A DNA stretch of 64,000 nucleotides from Wolbachia endosymbiont (group B) of Gerris lacustris (GCF_964028355.1 NZ_OZ034761.1:1550001-1614000), one strand, 5' to 3'; positions 1 through 9,788 are shown, counted from the first letter of the stretch. Made by a program: numbers and translations. Notes: generated by a model not told the origin, from the letters alone.

Positions 1-927
1 GGTCTATATCAAGAGTGGGAGAAAGATGAATTTGATGTAAATGATGCATTTGATATTCTCCTACGCAGAAAGCAGAAGTTATTAATTATAGCTGCTCAGA
101 ATGGTTACACAAAGACAGTAGGGGTTTTACTCGAAGCAGGAGCAGATGTTAATGCGAAAGATATGTTGAATCGCACTGTTTTGCACTATGCTGCTTTGTG
201 TGGTCGCAAAGAGATAGTAGAGTTTTTAATCTCAAAAGAAGCAGATGTTAATGCGAAAGATGTGTTGAATCGCACTGCTTTGCACCATGCTGCTTTGTAT
301 GGTCGCAAAGAGGTAGTAGAGTTTTTAATCTCAAAAGGAGCAGATGTTAATGTGAAAGATAGTTCGAATCGCACTGCTTTGCACTATGCTGCTTTGTATG
401 GTCACAAAAAGATAACAGAGTTTTTTTTCGGAAGAGGAGTAGATTTTGGTTTAAAAGAACCTCTTTTTTTACATAATGATGCTAAGAATGGTCGCGTAGG
501 TATAGTAGGGATTTTATTACAAGAAGGAACAAATGTTAATGCAGTAGATTTATATGGAAAGACTCCTTTAGATTATGCTAAGAATCAAGACTTAGTAAAA
601 GCTCTATTAGACGCAGGAGGACGTTCTTTTGTGGAAGAACATAATAATAAGGCAATGATTGTGAAAGCACGTAATAAATCAATGATTGCCGGTGGAGTAA
701 CTACATTATTAGGCACTGCCATAGCAGTGGCACTTTTTACAACTGGAACAATTACAGCTCAGTTGATACCTATAGTTATAGCAGTGGTTGCAGTTACAGC
801 AGCAACACTGGTAGTTGGTTGTGCTACATATGAATTACTAAAGCCTAGTACTAAAGTTGATGGAGCAGAAAAACCAATTGTCAACTCAATAAATGAACAG
901 CGGGGAGTTACTGGCATTCCTTCATAG
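1..927 (+). CDS. Ankyrin-repeat protein with C-terminal membrane segments (5' partial)
   Basis: The frame is open from base 1, so the start lies outside the window; 308 codons are visible. An acidic stretch (YQEWEKDEFDVND) is followed by five or six ankyrin repeats of about 33 residues (A-L-H-x-A-A / E-F-L-I-S-K-x-A-D-V-N). Two hydrophobic segments follow at about codons 222-242 and 255-276, then a tail containing LKPSTKVDG. Ankyrin repeats bind proteins; a host-interaction role at a membrane is plausible for Wolbachia but is inference. It is a paralogue of the broken gene at 60217-61106, which has the same kind of acidic N-terminus, membrane region and LKPSTKVDG tail. Repeats two and three are nearly identical at DNA level, so repeat number may vary between strains. 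Confidence 0.85.
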   Translation, partial: GLYQEWEKDEFDVNDAFDILLRRKQKLLIIAAQNGYTKTVGVLLEAGADVNAKDMLNRTVLHYAALCGRKEIVEFLISKEADVNAKDVLNRTALHHAALYGRKEVVEFLISKGADVNVKDSSNRTALHYAALYGHKKITEFFFGRGVDFGLKEPLFLHNDAKNGRVGIVGILLQEGTNVNAVDLYGKTPLDYAKNQDLVKALLDAGGRSFVEEHNNKAMIVKARNKSMIAGGVTTLLGTAIAVALFTTGTITAQLIPIVIAVVAVTAATLVVGCATYELLKPSTKVDGAEKPIVNSINEQRGVTGIPS

Positions 928-950
928 TAGAGCGCGTGACGCAGGTTCCT

Positions 951-980
951 GGATCCCAGTGTCTGGGCACTGGGATGACA
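951..980. repeat. Wolbachia-type palindromic element
   Basis: A 9-bp perfect stem (atcccagtg / cactgggat) surrounds a short loop and is followed by gaca. The same unit occurs between genes and inside mnmG and the aminopeptidase gene. It sits between the ankyrin gene and an IS5 copy. Confidence 0.8.
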
Positions 981-1009
981 ATGAAGGGGCTGCTTGAATA
1001 AGAGCCTGT

Positions 1010-1366
1010 TCATAATCTTTTGAGGAGCAAGGCAGTAAAAGCTAGAACGACCATTTGTAGTCTAGTATTGAGTTTACGCTCGCAATTTTTCCATAACCGT
1101 CTACACTTTTCCAGCCAAGCAAAAGAACGCTCTACAACCCACCTTTTTGGCAATACAACAAAGGTATGTAATTCACTTCGTTTTATTACTTCAACGGTTG
1201 CACCAATAGTCGTTTTTATTTGAGTTGCAAAATTTTCTCCTGTATAACCTGCATCAACTAGTATATTTTGAACTTCGGAAAGATTTTTTCTTGCGTTACA
1301 AATCATCTCTACAGCAGCAGTACGATCTCCGATATTAGCTGTAGTAATATAAATTGCATGTGGCAA
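1010..1366 (-). CDS. IS5-family transposase, C-terminal frame (orfB)
   Basis: 118 codons from the first ATG; the frame is open further upstream, through IDAQSVKNT, back to the A8 tract. It holds the second catalytic Asp region (LVDAGYTGE) and the C-terminal DDE signature with WVVERSFAWLEKCRRLWKN. It must be joined to orfA by frameshifting or slippage to give a full transposase. Confidence 0.85.
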   Translation of the reverse strand: MPHAIYITTANIGDRTAAVEMICNARKNLSEVQNILVDAGYTGENFATQIKTTIGATVEVIKRSELHTFVVLPKRWVVERSFAWLEKCRRLWKNCERKLNTRLQMVVLAFTALLLKRL

Positions 1367-1469
1367 ACCTTGCGTATCTACTGCAATATGACGCTTTATT
1401 CCTGAAATTTTCTTGCCGGCATCATAACCTTTTTCTTCAGCAATATCGGTGTTTTTTACACTTTGAGCA

Positions 1470-1802
1470 TCAATGATGCAGAAGCTTGTTTTTGTATTCC
1501 GACCACTGTTGAAACGAACCTCTCCAACTAATTTTTTTTAAGACAATTTCTAGAACACTTTCTCTATCTTCATTCGGTTTTTTACTCCATCTCTTGAAGT
1601 AATCGTAACAATTGCGCCATTTTGGAAACTCTTTTGGTAGCATTCGCCACTGACAGCCACTTTTTAGCACATAAAGTACACCGCAAAATAACTCATATAA
1701 ATCCAGTTTTCTTGGTTTTGTTTTTTTTCTACAGGATTCTAGATCTGGTAATATAATCTCAAATCTTTCCCGACTTATATCACTTGGGTATACACTCCTC
1801 AT
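1470..1802 (-). CDS. IS5-family transposase, N-terminal frame (orfA)
   Basis: 110 codons with an IS5-type N-terminal domain (MRSVYPSDISRERFE, then LKSGCQWRMLP). The last 20 or so residues, after the A8 tract at about 1533-1540, are out of frame with the conserved transposase, which continues in orfB. Confidence 0.85.
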   Translation of the reverse strand: MRSVYPSDISRERFEIILPDLESCRKKTKPRKLDLYELFCGVLYVLKSGCQWRMLPKEFPKWRNCYDYFKRWSKKPNEDRESVLEIVLKKISWRGSFQQWSEYKNKLLHH

Positions 1803-1903
1803 ATATCCTAACTTATATACATTATCTCTTAGTTTATTCCTTTCTTGAGATCATGTACAGGTTCTAACAACGAAGGGTTATTTGGATAATAGCCGTACTT
1901 GAT

Positions 1904-1936
1904 CTGGATTCCAGTGTCTAGGCACTGGGATGACAA
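1904..1936. repeat. Wolbachia-type palindromic element
   Basis: It reads ctggattccagtg, a short loop, then cactgggatgaca. It lies just beyond the IS5 copy and before the 3' end of ldcA. One stem position differs from the 951-980 copy. Confidence 0.75.
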
Positions 1937-1998
1937 GAAGGAGGGCTACTTGAATGGTTGAAGGGAAAGTGATGGAATGAAAGGAGTGTGAGATAAAG

Positions 1999-2967
1999 CT
2001 ACTTGTATAACTGTTGCACATCCATAAACTCCTTCTCGTTTTGAATGCTGATGATAGTGTGAGTGTTGAGAGGTAAAGGGTCATTTATATGTCCATGGCC
2101 TACTCCTTTCATTGTAAATACTGGAAAGTTAACACTTTTTGCAAACCTTTCTTTTACAATTTCAACAAGATTATCATTATAACAGTTAACAAAGTCACCG
2201 AATATTACTGCATGTACTCCATCAAAAATATGAGCTTGTTTTAGGTGATCTAGACTGCGCTCAATTGAATATGGATAAACTCTTATGTCTTCTAAAAATA
2301 GAATTTTGTTTTTTGCGTTTATTTGCCAAGCAGTTCCTATACTGTTTTCAACCAAAGTCATATTACCACCGATGATTTTAGACTCTAATCTGCCATTTTT
2401 TAGTCTAACTCCATTATTTATCATCTTTAAGTTGTCAAATCTGATAGAGTTGCGTTGGTTAAGAATTAATTCTTTTAATTTTTCAACAGAGCTTTCAGCA
2501 ACAGAGTTATTTACTATCATTTCCAACATGGTGCCGTGGAGGGTTTGCCAGTCGTATTTAACTTGCAGATAAATATGTAAAGCAGTGATATCACTATAGC
2601 CTATAAGAATTTTTTTATTTTGAGCAATTCTTTCTTTTTTATCATTGGGTAACTTTTCTAGATAGGGAATTAGCCGAGAAGCCCCTTCTCCTCCTCTGAT
2701 ACACCAAATTATTTTGCTATCATCAGTGAGCGCATTAACCAAATCATTCGCTCTAAACTCATCAGAGTTAGAATAAAATGGGTTGTCATTACTGTATATT
2801 TTCTCCGAAATATGAGGATTAAAACCCAAAGTTTTTACGTATTCTCTTATAGTAGACAGATCTGATTCTTTTCCTTTCGAAGAAGGAGCAATAATATCAA
2901 CTTGATTGATTGTGTATGCAGGATTAGTGAGTAAAAGGCATAGCAAATAAAGAATAAAGGAATACAT
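1999..2967 (-). CDS. ldcA: LD-carboxypeptidase (muramoyltetrapeptide carboxypeptidase, S66 family)
   Basis: 322 residues. An N-terminal hydrophobic segment (residues 3-19) suggests export or membrane anchoring. S66 landmarks are clear: the RGGEGASRL turn, nucleophile Ser125 in IGYSD, Glu226 in FLEDIRVYPYSIERSLDHL, and His291 in GVGHGH. The family removes the terminal D-Ala from murein tetrapeptides. The gene fits a Wolbachia that keeps lipid II and remnant peptidoglycan metabolism, as murJ, mraY, dapF and ftsW are also in this window. The start codon shares its A with the stop of lipB (TAATG), so the two are translationally coupled. Confidence 0.88.
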   Translation of the reverse strand: MYSFILYLLCLLLTNPAYTINQVDIIAPSSKGKESDLSTIREYVKTLGFNPHISEKIYSNDNPFYSNSDEFRANDLVNALTDDSKIIWCIRGGEGASRLIPYLEKLPNDKKERIAQNKKILIGYSDITALHIYLQVKYDWQTLHGTMLEMIVNNSVAESSVEKLKELILNQRNSIRFDNLKMINNGVRLKNGRLESKIIGGNMTLVENSIGTAWQINAKNKILFLEDIRVYPYSIERSLDHLKQAHIFDGVHAVIFGDFVNCYNDNLVEIVKERFAKSVNFPVFTMKGVGHGHINDPLPLNTHTIISIQNEKEFMDVQQLYK

Positions 2968-3584
2968 TAAAATATCTTATGAAACTCTCGCTTTAATATA
3001 TCATCTAATTCGCAAAGAGAAACTTTTACTCCTAGTTTTTCCATTGATGTAACGCCGTAATCTTTCAGTCCACAAGGAATGATACCTTTATAATGAGAAA
3101 GATTAGGAGAGACATTAAGCGCTATGCCATGATAAGTTATCCATTTTCTCAAACGAATACCAAAAGCTGCAATTTTTTCTTCTACTCCGTTGTTGTTCAC
3201 CCAGATACCTATTCTATCTTCTTTGAATTCTCCGAGTATATTAAAATGCTTTAAAACGTTTATGATCCAATTACTTAGGTCCCTGATATACAGCTTGATG
3301 TCACATTTGTTTCTTTTTTTGAGGTTTAGCATTAAATATATAATGCGTTGCCCTGGGCCGTGATATGTATATTTACCACCCCTGCCTGTTTTGTATATTG
3401 GAAAGAGTTTTTCAATAATGTCATTATCTGCTCCACCGATTCCTGCAGTATAAAGTGGAGGGTGCTGGAGCAGCCATACTAGCTCATCAGACAAATTATT
3501 GTAAATTTGTTGAATTTTTGCTTCCATGAATTTTATAGCATGGTTATAATCAGTAATTTGGTTAGAGATTAGCCATTCTGTCAT
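2967..3584 (-). CDS. lipB: Octanoyl-[acyl carrier protein]:protein N-octanoyltransferase LipB
   Basis: 205 residues, normal for LipB. Conserved blocks are HPPLYTAG (41-48), GRGGKYTYHGPGQ (67-79), KIAAFGIRLRKWITYHGIALN with Lys137, and IIPCGL with catalytic Cys171. It moves octanoyl groups from ACP to lipoyl domains of pyruvate and 2-oxoglutarate dehydrogenases in the cytoplasm, and LipA then adds sulfur. It overlaps ldcA by one base, which suggests a two-gene transcript. The N-terminus is complete and the start ATG is the first in the frame. Confidence 0.93.
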   Translation of the reverse strand: MTEWLISNQITDYNHAIKFMEAKIQQIYNNLSDELVWLLQHPPLYTAGIGGADNDIIEKLFPIYKTGRGGKYTYHGPGQRIIYLMLNLKKRNKCDIKLYIRDLSNWIINVLKHFNILGEFKEDRIGIWVNNNGVEEKIAAFGIRLRKWITYHGIALNVSPNLSHYKGIIPCGLKDYGVTSMEKLGVKVSLCELDDILKREFHKIF

Positions 3585-3608
3585 GTTCTATTTCTTTAGG
3601 TCTATCAA

Positions 3609-3639
3609 TGTCATTCCGGTGCTTGACACTGGAATCCAG
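3609..3639. repeat. Wolbachia-type palindromic element
   Basis: It reads tgtcattccggtg, a loop, then cactggaatccag. It is upstream of lipB and in the opposite orientation to the copy at 3726. Confidence 0.75.
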
Positions 3640-3725
3640 AAATTTAATTGTAGATAGCACACTGAACTGGTGAGCATAGTTGCTTTACGCTAAAAAGAAC
3701 GTCTTTGACTAGATTGTATGAAAAG

Positions 3726-3757
3726 CTGGATCCCAGTGTCAAGCACTGGGATGACAT
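3726..3757. repeat. Wolbachia-type palindromic element
   Basis: It reads ctggatcccagtg, tcaag loop, then cactgggatgacat, with a perfect 9-bp stem. Together with the copy at 3609 it occupies much of the 269-bp divergent gap between lipB and the portal gene; nothing else recognisable is in that gap. Confidence 0.8.
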
Positions 3758-3853
3758 CATCATAAAGGAACCAGTTTCAGCTATTCTAACAGCTCATATT
3801 AATTCAACTATAATTTCAATCTTCTAACAAATTCAATTTTTCAGGAGGCACGT

Positions 3854-5029
3854 ATGAATTTTAACATTTTTCAAAGAAAGAAAAGCAGTGAATACTCTGC
3901 TTTGCAACTAATGATGGAACCAAGTTGGAGTAGGCGTGATTATGTAAGTTTTGCTGAGGAAGGTTACATAAAAAATGTTATTGCCTTTCGAGCAATTAAT
4001 ATGATCGCAAGTGCTGCATCTTCGGTACCTTTTACTCTCTGCCAGCTTACTGATCAGGGAAAATCACAACTAAAAGCACATCCATTACTGAAGTTACTTT
4101 ATTCTCCTAATCCAATGACATCAAAATCGGAATTTATTGAAGGGATTGTGACTTATCGATTAGTTAACGGTAATTCTTATATATTGATGATTGAGCCGCA
4201 GAGCAAACCAACAGAGCTTTATCTTCTGCGTCCCGATAGAGTTGAAATTGTTCCGGGGAGAAATAACATTCCTTATGCCTATCGTTATACCGTAAATAAC
4301 AACAGTTATGACTTTAAAGTTGATAAATTGACTGGGCGTTCAACAGTACTGCATCTTAAAACTTTTAACCCTTTGAATGATTGGTATGGACTATCACCAA
4401 TTGAGGCAGCTGCATATAGTATAGATCAGCATAACCAAGCGGGAGCTTGGAATCAGGCAATGCTACAGAATGGAGCAAGACCAAGTGGTGCAATAGTTGT
4501 AAAATCAGAAAAGGATGGAAGTGGTGGAAACTTAAGTCAAGAGCAGTACCAACGCTTAAAAGGACAGATAAATGATCATTACTCAGGTCCTGTCAACGCT
4601 GGAAGACCTATATTGCTTGAAGGAGGTTTAGAGTGGAAGGAAATGAGCTTATCACCGAGGGATATGGATTTTATTGAGTCAAAACATAGCTCAGCTCGTG
4701 ATATTGCTTTAGCTTTTGGCGTTCCGCAGCAGTTGCTTGGCATACCAGGTGATAATACTTATAGCAATTTGATCGAAGCACGTCTTTCCCTTTGGGAACA
4801 GACGATTTTACCAACGCTAGAAAATATTATTTGTCACTTAAATTCTTGGCTAGTGCCCAAGTTTGGCAAAGATTTATGTTTGTCATATGATAAAGACGCG
4901 ATAGAAATTCTAATGGAGAAAAGACAAAAGATGTGGAAATACGTGCAAAACGCAAGTTTCATGACGCTCAATGAAAAAAGAGAAGCTTCTGGCTTGCAAT
5001 CGTTACCCGGTGGTGATAAATTGAGTTGA
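3854..5029 (+). CDS. Phage portal protein, HK97 family (GTA-like)
   Basis: 391 residues, a normal length for HK97-type portals, with no internal stop. The N-terminal WSRRDYVSFAEEGY, the GFRAIN-like VIAFRAINMIA, the NGNSYILM block, the PLNDWYGLSPIEAA block and the late FGVPQQLLGIPGDNTYSN block are portal landmarks. A portal forms the ring through which DNA enters a capsid. The sequence resembles the portal of Rhodobacter-type gene transfer agents more than that of WO phage, from memory of both families. No capsid, protease or tail gene is next to it; the only other head-packaging gene in the window is the terminase piece at 61228. An AGGAGG-like site (caggaggcacg) precedes the ATG. Confidence 0.85.
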   Translation: MNFNIFQRKKSSEYSALQLMMEPSWSRRDYVSFAEEGYIKNVIAFRAINMIASAASSVPFTLCQLTDQGKSQLKAHPLLKLLYSPNPMTSKSEFIEGIVTYRLVNGNSYILMIEPQSKPTELYLLRPDRVEIVPGRNNIPYAYRYTVNNNSYDFKVDKLTGRSTVLHLKTFNPLNDWYGLSPIEAAAYSIDQHNQAGAWNQAMLQNGARPSGAIVVKSEKDGSGGNLSQEQYQRLKGQINDHYSGPVNAGRPILLEGGLEWKEMSLSPRDMDFIESKHSSARDIALAFGVPQQLLGIPGDNTYSNLIEARLSLWEQTILPTLENIICHLNSWLVPKFGKDLCLSYDKDAIEILMEKRQKMWKYVQNASFMTLNEKREASGLQSLPGGDKLS

Positions 5030-5081
5030 TATTATTCTTTTTACATATTAAATTAATTATAATGAAATTGCGGGGCAAATT

Positions 5082-6272
5082 ATGAATAAAAGAGAACAAA
5101 TGGAATTAAATAAGCTATTAATAAATTCTTCTCAAGGAGTGAATATACAGCAAATTACGGAGTTGATAGAAGCTGGAGCAGATGTTAATGCAGTAACATC
5201 TTCGGAAGAGGAGACTCCTTTACATGTTGCAGTTAGGTGTGATAATGGGAAATTAGTAGAATTGCTGCTTGAGAAAGGGGCAAATATTAATGCAGTAGGA
5301 AGGCGAAATAGGACTCCTTTGCATGCTGCAGTTAGGTATAATAGTCATAAGGAATTAGTAGAATTGCTGCTTAAGAAAGGGGCAATTGTTAATGCAATAG
5401 ACAATTTGGGTATGACTCCTTTACATTTTGCACTTAAGTATGATAATGGGAAGTTAGTAGAATTGCTGCTTGAGAAAGGGGCAAATATTAGTGCAGTAGA
5501 TAGGCGCGGGCACACTCCTTTACATATGGCAGTTGATTATGGTTGTAGTGAGGAATTAGTAGAGTTGCTGCTTGAGAAAGGGGCAAATGTTAATGCAGTA
5601 GATAATATTGGTATAACTCCTTTATATTTTGCAGCTAGGCGAGGCAATAGGGAGATAGTAGAATTACTGCTTAATAAAGGGGCAAATATTAGTGCAGTAG
5701 ATAGGCGCGGGCACACTCCTTTACATATGGCAGTTAATTATGGTTATGAGGAATTAGTAGAGTTGCTGCTTGAGAAAGGGGCAAATCTTAATGCAGTAGA
5801 CAAGAAAGGAAGGACTCCTTTATCTATTGTAGCTAATGATTACAAAACAAGGTATTACAATAAAATAATGCTAGTAGGGCATATAATTACATATGCTATG
5901 TTAGCCACAACAAAACCAGAGTGTATTGTTGAAAATAGTGAATTATCCGAATTATGGGATTATTATCAAAATGAGATGATGAACATCAAGCTTAGTAATA
6001 GCACTATATCATTATATCAGTTTCTGCGGGAGACTGATGAGGATAAATTAGCAGGTTATTTGTCTGATAAAGAATATGATGAAATAAGGTGTTCTGACGT
6101 ATTGGAATATATATCAGAATTTCCTGAACACACTGATACGATAGTAAGCCAATTTGATAAGGCATTTGACAGAAGGGATTTGTTAGATAAAAGTAAAGCA
6201 GCTATTCCAAGTCAGAATTTGGATAGTCCAAGTGCTGAACAACTGCAGGGAGCTAGACAGGTTTGTAGTTAG
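5082..6272 (+). CDS. Ankyrin-repeat protein with unique C-terminal region
   Basis: 396 residues. Residues about 15-255 are seven ankyrin repeats of roughly 33 residues (TPLHxAVxY, LVELLLEKGANVNAVD). Residues 256-396 have no repeat and no family I recognise; they are mostly helical and charged. There is no signal peptide or clear membrane segment. The strong similarity between repeats at DNA level (agaattgctgcttgagaaagggg recurs) suggests recent repeat expansion. A host-interaction role is common speculation for such Wolbachia genes and is not shown here. A G-rich site (gcggggc) lies upstream of the ATG. Confidence 0.85.
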   Translation: MNKREQMELNKLLINSSQGVNIQQITELIEAGADVNAVTSSEEETPLHVAVRCDNGKLVELLLEKGANINAVGRRNRTPLHAAVRYNSHKELVELLLKKGAIVNAIDNLGMTPLHFALKYDNGKLVELLLEKGANISAVDRRGHTPLHMAVDYGCSEELVELLLEKGANVNAVDNIGITPLYFAARRGNREIVELLLNKGANISAVDRRGHTPLHMAVNYGYEELVELLLEKGANLNAVDKKGRTPLSIVANDYKTRYYNKIMLVGHIITYAMLATTKPECIVENSELSELWDYYQNEMMNIKLSNSTISLYQFLRETDEDKLAGYLSDKEYDEIRCSDVLEYISEFPEHTDTIVSQFDKAFDRRDLLDKSKAAIPSQNLDSPSAEQLQGARQVCS

Positions 6273-6382
6273 GGTAATACACATAAGCTCAGCTAGCATT
6301 ATGATATGAAAAGAGAAGCTTTTGCTATTACCAGATTGAGTGCAGGTATTTACGTTAAGCTGTAATAAATTGGGGGTAGTTT

Positions 6383-7030
6383 ATGCATCAAGGACAAGAA
6401 AATTCAGTAAGTGATTTTGGATTTATTCTTCCTCATATAGAATTGTCATCGAGACGCAAAGCAAATGTTAATGCAGCAGATCGTAATGGTGGAACTCCTT
6501 TACATTACGCTGCTAAAAGAAATCACTTAGAGCAAGTGGAATTATTGCTTAAAAAGGGAGCAGTTATTGATGTAAGAAATCGTCTCGGTTATACTCCTTT
6601 ATACTATGCTGTTCGTTCAGGCTACACAAGTATGGTAAAATTATTGCTTGAAAAAGGAGCAAATGTTAATGCAGCAGATCGTAATGGTGGAACTCCTTTA
6701 CATTACGCTGCTAAAAGAAATCGCTTAGAGCAAGTGGAATTATTGCTTAAAAAGGGAGCAGTTATTGATGTAAGAAATCGTCTCGGTTATACTCCTTTAT
6801 ACTATGCTGTTCGTTTAGGCCACACAAGTATGGTAAAATTATTGCTTGAAAAAGGAGCAAATGTTAATATATCAAGTAATTCTTCTGTTACTGTTTTACA
6901 TGTATCTGCTCGCGAAGACTATAGGAAGATAACACGTTTATTGCTTGGAGAGACAGAGAGTCCAAGCACAATCTGCGACGACACAAGCATTGAGAAGTTA
7001 CAAACAATCAATCAGTTTTATCATTGGTGA
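6383..7030 (+). CDS. Small ankyrin-repeat protein
   Basis: 215 residues. A short unique N-terminus (1-28) is followed by five to six ankyrin repeats to about residue 193. Four of them come from an almost perfect 198-bp duplication of a two-repeat unit. There is no signal peptide or membrane segment. It follows the previous ankyrin gene by 110 bases in the same direction, with GGGGG upstream of the ATG. The repeat consensus LLLEKGANVNAAD resembles the 5082 gene but is not the same, so the two are related rather than freshly duplicated. Confidence 0.8.
   Translation: MHQGQENSVSDFGFILPHIELSSRRKANVNAADRNGGTPLHYAAKRNHLEQVELLLKKGAVIDVRNRLGYTPLYYAVRSGYTSMVKLLLEKGANVNAADRNGGTPLHYAAKRNRLEQVELLLKKGAVIDVRNRLGYTPLYYAVRLGHTSMVKLLLEKGANVNISSNSSVTVLHVSAREDYRKITRLLLGETESPSTICDDTSIEKLQTINQFYHW
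6461..6856 (+). repeat. Tandem duplication, two 198-bp units encoding two ankyrin repeats each
   Basis: Unit 1 is 6461-6658 and unit 2 is 6659-6856. I see only three or four base differences between them (His to Arg, Ser to Leu and Tyr to His changes). A third unit starts at 6857 and diverges after about 12 bases. Confidence 0.9.
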
Positions 7031-7099
7031 GAGTAGAATATATTTCACTAAGGTCTAATTTGAATATAGATAGTCTCTTAAATCCTGCATCTAAAAGAA

Positions 7100-9598
7100 T
7101 TAACTATTTTTCTTGCTAACTAAAGTGGTAAAAATTTGATCTACGTCAAAACTCATCTTAGGGAGCCAAATAGGGCCATCTAAGTGTGCCTCGATATAAA
7201 GAGGAATATTATGATTTGGTAGTATGAAAAAGAGTCTAAATATAGAAGTTAAGGAGAAATTAGATAAGATTAAATTAGAAGAGATAGAACCTGATGCTTG
7301 ATCGATACTAAACTGTGAACTAGTTGAACATACACCACTGTTAATACTTACTTTTCCATTGATATTTTCAAAAAGCGTACTGCCATTATATATATCAACG
7401 TAAGCAAGTTTGGAAATTTCAGGTTTGTTCTTGCTGCTTAACAACTTAGTGATGAATGAGTTAAAATCCACATTTGTAAACTCTATTTTCTGTGCTTGAA
7501 AATTTACATTTCCTGATAAGTTACTAGCCCAATCATCAAAGCTTTTCCCTTGAGTTTTGATTTCACCACTTAAGCTTATCTTACCATTTATGTCATTAAC
7601 TCCTATAACTTCCTTGGTGTCCAAATTTGCAATAGAAAATTTTGTGTGAATTGAGCCTGCTTTTAGATAACCCTGAAAAAACATTTGTCCATGTTCTAGT
7701 ATGTAACTTATCTGTTTGATAGTGATAGTGTTGTTTCTTATCACTGTATCCAAGTTAAAATCTTTTAAGACGTTCTGCCCAATTTTAAATTCTGTAGTTT
7801 TGATTTGCACGTTTGCATCAAAGTCTCCTTTCTCATCTAAAAAATTAAGCTGCTTTGTTGACCATTGAATTTGATTTATTTCATTTCTTGAGTTTCTTTT
7901 TACCTCTAATAGTTTTGGTAATTTAAAGATATTTCCATTAAATTTATTACCTGTAAGGTTTACATCTAATAAAGGCTTAGTGTATTTTTGATCCACTAAT
8001 ATTTTTACACTACCGGTAATATCGAAATCTTCTCCGAATAACTTTATTTTATCTGCAACTAGCTTGTTCTCTTGTATTTTTAATGAAAAATCCAAATTTT
8101 CAATTTTTGTACCATTGAATATATAATCTTTAACACTAGTTCTTATATTTACATCATACTTAAGATTTTTCAGCCATTGCACTCTGCTGAATAATGAATA
8201 ATCATATTTATCTATATTAATGTTATGTATGCTAAATTTACTATCAATCATATTGTGTTTTTTTGTGTGATTTACCTTAATTGATCCTTGCCAAGATTCT
8301 TTGTTATTTAGCAATCTGATATCTGAAAGAGATAATATTCTAGGTGCTAAATATAGTTTAGAACTTGCTGTAAATTGACTTTTCTCTCTTTCTTGCATCT
8401 TGATAGAAGGTAAAATATTTGAAATGAACGACTCACCCTTTATCAATATATCACCATTAAATTCAGACAAGTTGCCATTGTTTGAAACTTTTCCTGATAA
8501 GCGAGATATATTATTGGTTCCAGGAAACTGAAGAAGAGTATCAACGTTTATTTCGCCATTAGCAAATTTTAGCGTAGCATGAAATTTGTCCAATATCCTG
8601 TTTTGATATTGAATATTTGAAGCTTCCATATTAAAATCCAAGCTCAGGTTCTTTGGCACAACCTCTCTAAAAGATTCTAAAAGACCCTTCATATCTGTTG
8701 TTTTGTGTGAGCCGTTTTTTAGGTCGACTTTACTAAAGCTAATATTGATATTAGTATGATCACTTTTTCTATCATTTTGTATTATACCAGTGCCTTGCAT
8801 GCTTTTGGACTCAATTTTTAAATCAGTTGCCGTAAACTCGCTTTCATTGAGATTGATATTGGATGATATCTCAATATTTTCGCTGGGAATCACATAAGAA
8901 AGGAAGCTAAGATTAATGATTTTTGCCAAGTCGCTCATAGAATCAGAATTATTATTAATTGTCAATACTAAATTGCCCTTGAGCTCTTCTTGATTTCTAT
9001 TACCTTTAAATAGCAAATTTGCAAAATTTGAATCAACACTAATGTGTACATTATTTTTTGTTACATTAACCTTTCCAGAAAAATCGTAATTGTTGTCACC
9101 AATCTGTACTTCACCAAAAAACTGCTTATTTTTTTTTATAGCAACTTCCTTGATGTTAATAGTATCGGCGTTAAAACTTATTTGGCTGTCCTTTATTAAT
9201 ATATCAACTATATTATCATTGGCTTTCGTATTTATAATATTAAGTAAATTTTCTTTGTTGCTTTTCATGCCCAAAAATGAGATTGACTTTGGTTGCAATG
9301 AAAATGAAAACAACGATAATAGCGATGGCCTTATTTCAATTTTTTTTGCACTAATTAAATCTGATAGCTTTTGCTCCTTGTTTTTATTGTATTGCGCATA
9401 TACATTATGAATAGTGAGTTTTGGAGTAATGAGTGAAACTTCAATTTTTCCTCCAACATGTACTTTAGCATCATATTTCTTCTCTAACTCTTTTATGATA
9501 TATTCTCTGTAGCCACTCCAATCCTTAAAAGTTGCAGCAATGTGCATGAGAATTAATAGCAACAAGATTGATAATATGGCGTATAAAGAAAATTTCAT
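7100..9598 (-). CDS. AsmA-like protein
   Basis: 832 residues. One N-terminal membrane helix (about 4-23) is followed by [21 protein letters not shown] and a [19 protein letters not shown] block, which match the start of AsmA-type proteins. The rest is beta-rich repeat, and a typical AsmA C-terminal region is seen near residues 640-800 ([18 protein letters not shown]). AsmA-like proteins are bridge-like or chorein-type factors in lipid transport between inner and outer membranes. The family link is from N-terminal similarity and composition. It is downstream of murJ on the same strand, with two palindromes between them. Confidence 0.75.
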   Translation of the reverse strand: MKFSLYAILSILLLLILMHIAATFKDWSGYREYIIKELEKKYDAKVHVGGKIEVSLITPKLTIHNVYAQYNKNKEQKLSDLISAKKIEIRPSLLSLFSFSLQPKSISFLGMKSNKENLLNIINTKANDNIVDILIKDSQISFNADTINIKEVAIKKNKQFFGEVQIGDNNYDFSGKVNVTKNNVHISVDSNFANLLFKGNRNQEELKGNLVLTINNNSDSMSDLAKIINLSFLSYVIPSENIEISSNINLNESEFTATDLKIESKSMQGTGIIQNDRKSDHTNINISFSKVDLKNGSHKTTDMKGLLESFREVVPKNLSLDFNMEASNIQYQNRILDKFHATLKFANGEINVDTLLQFPGTNNISRLSGKVSNNGNLSEFNGDILIKGESFISNILPSIKMQEREKSQFTASSKLYLAPRILSLSDIRLLNNKESWQGSIKVNHTKKHNMIDSKFSIHNINIDKYDYSLFSRVQWLKNLKYDVNIRTSVKDYIFNGTKIENLDFSLKIQENKLVADKIKLFGEDFDITGSVKILVDQKYTKPLLDVNLTGNKFNGNIFKLPKLLEVKRNSRNEINQIQWSTKQLNFLDEKGDFDANVQIKTTEFKIGQNVLKDFNLDTVIRNNTITIKQISYILEHGQMFFQGYLKAGSIHTKFSIANLDTKEVIGVNDINGKISLSGEIKTQGKSFDDWASNLSGNVNFQAQKIEFTNVDFNSFITKLLSSKNKPEISKLAYVDIYNGSTLFENINGKVSINSGVCSTSSQFSIDQASGSISSNLILSNFSLTSIFRLFFILPNHNIPLYIEAHLDGPIWLPKMSFDVDQIFTTLVSKKNS

Positions 9599-9675
9599 AG
9601 TAGACCTCTCATGCTAGTGCTTGACATGTAACTGCACAAAAGTTGTAGTATGAGCGTGATTTCAAATAAGATAGG

Positions 9676-9704
9676 TGTCATCCCAGTGTTTGACACTGGG
9701 ATCC
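9676..9704. repeat. Wolbachia-type palindromic element
   Basis: It reads tgtcatcccagtg, tttga loop, then cactgggatcc. Read on the plus strand its frame gives VIPVFDTGI, the same peptide type as the inserts in mnmG and the aminopeptidase. Confidence 0.8.
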
Positions 9705-9788
9705 ATCTTATTTTCATCATGAGCATTATTTCAGCGTATGCTCCTAGAATCTGTTGTCTATTGCATAATTTGCAAATATCTTTATATC

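Larger units (their letters stand above)
1002..1864 (-). mobile_element. IS5-family insertion sequence (IS1031-like, ISWpi1-like), copy 1
   Basis: The element is 863 bp with imperfect 16-bp terminal inverted repeats (gagcctgttcataatc at the left, complement of gaacctgtacatgatc at the right). It is flanked by a 3-bp duplication, taa, at 999-1001 and 1865-1867, fitting the TNA target of the IS1031 group. Two transposase frames are separated by an A8 tract. It looks the same as the copies at 21307, 28512 and 62594. The name ISWpi1-like comes from memory of Wolbachia elements and was not checked. Confidence 0.9.

Noticed and set aside
951..980. Palindromic elements as Rho-independent terminators
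   Set aside because: They lack a T-run, occur in both orientations, and also lie within coding genes, so they fit a repeat family better.
1020..1223. Antisense frames that recur in all IS5 and IS630 copies
   Set aside because: They are identical only because the element is identical, lie opposite the transposase genes, and have no start signals.
1999..9598. A defence or toxin system among the ankyrin and phage-like genes
   Set aside because: No toxin, nuclease, methylase or immunity pair is present; the portal gene is alone and ldcA-lipB are housekeeping genes.
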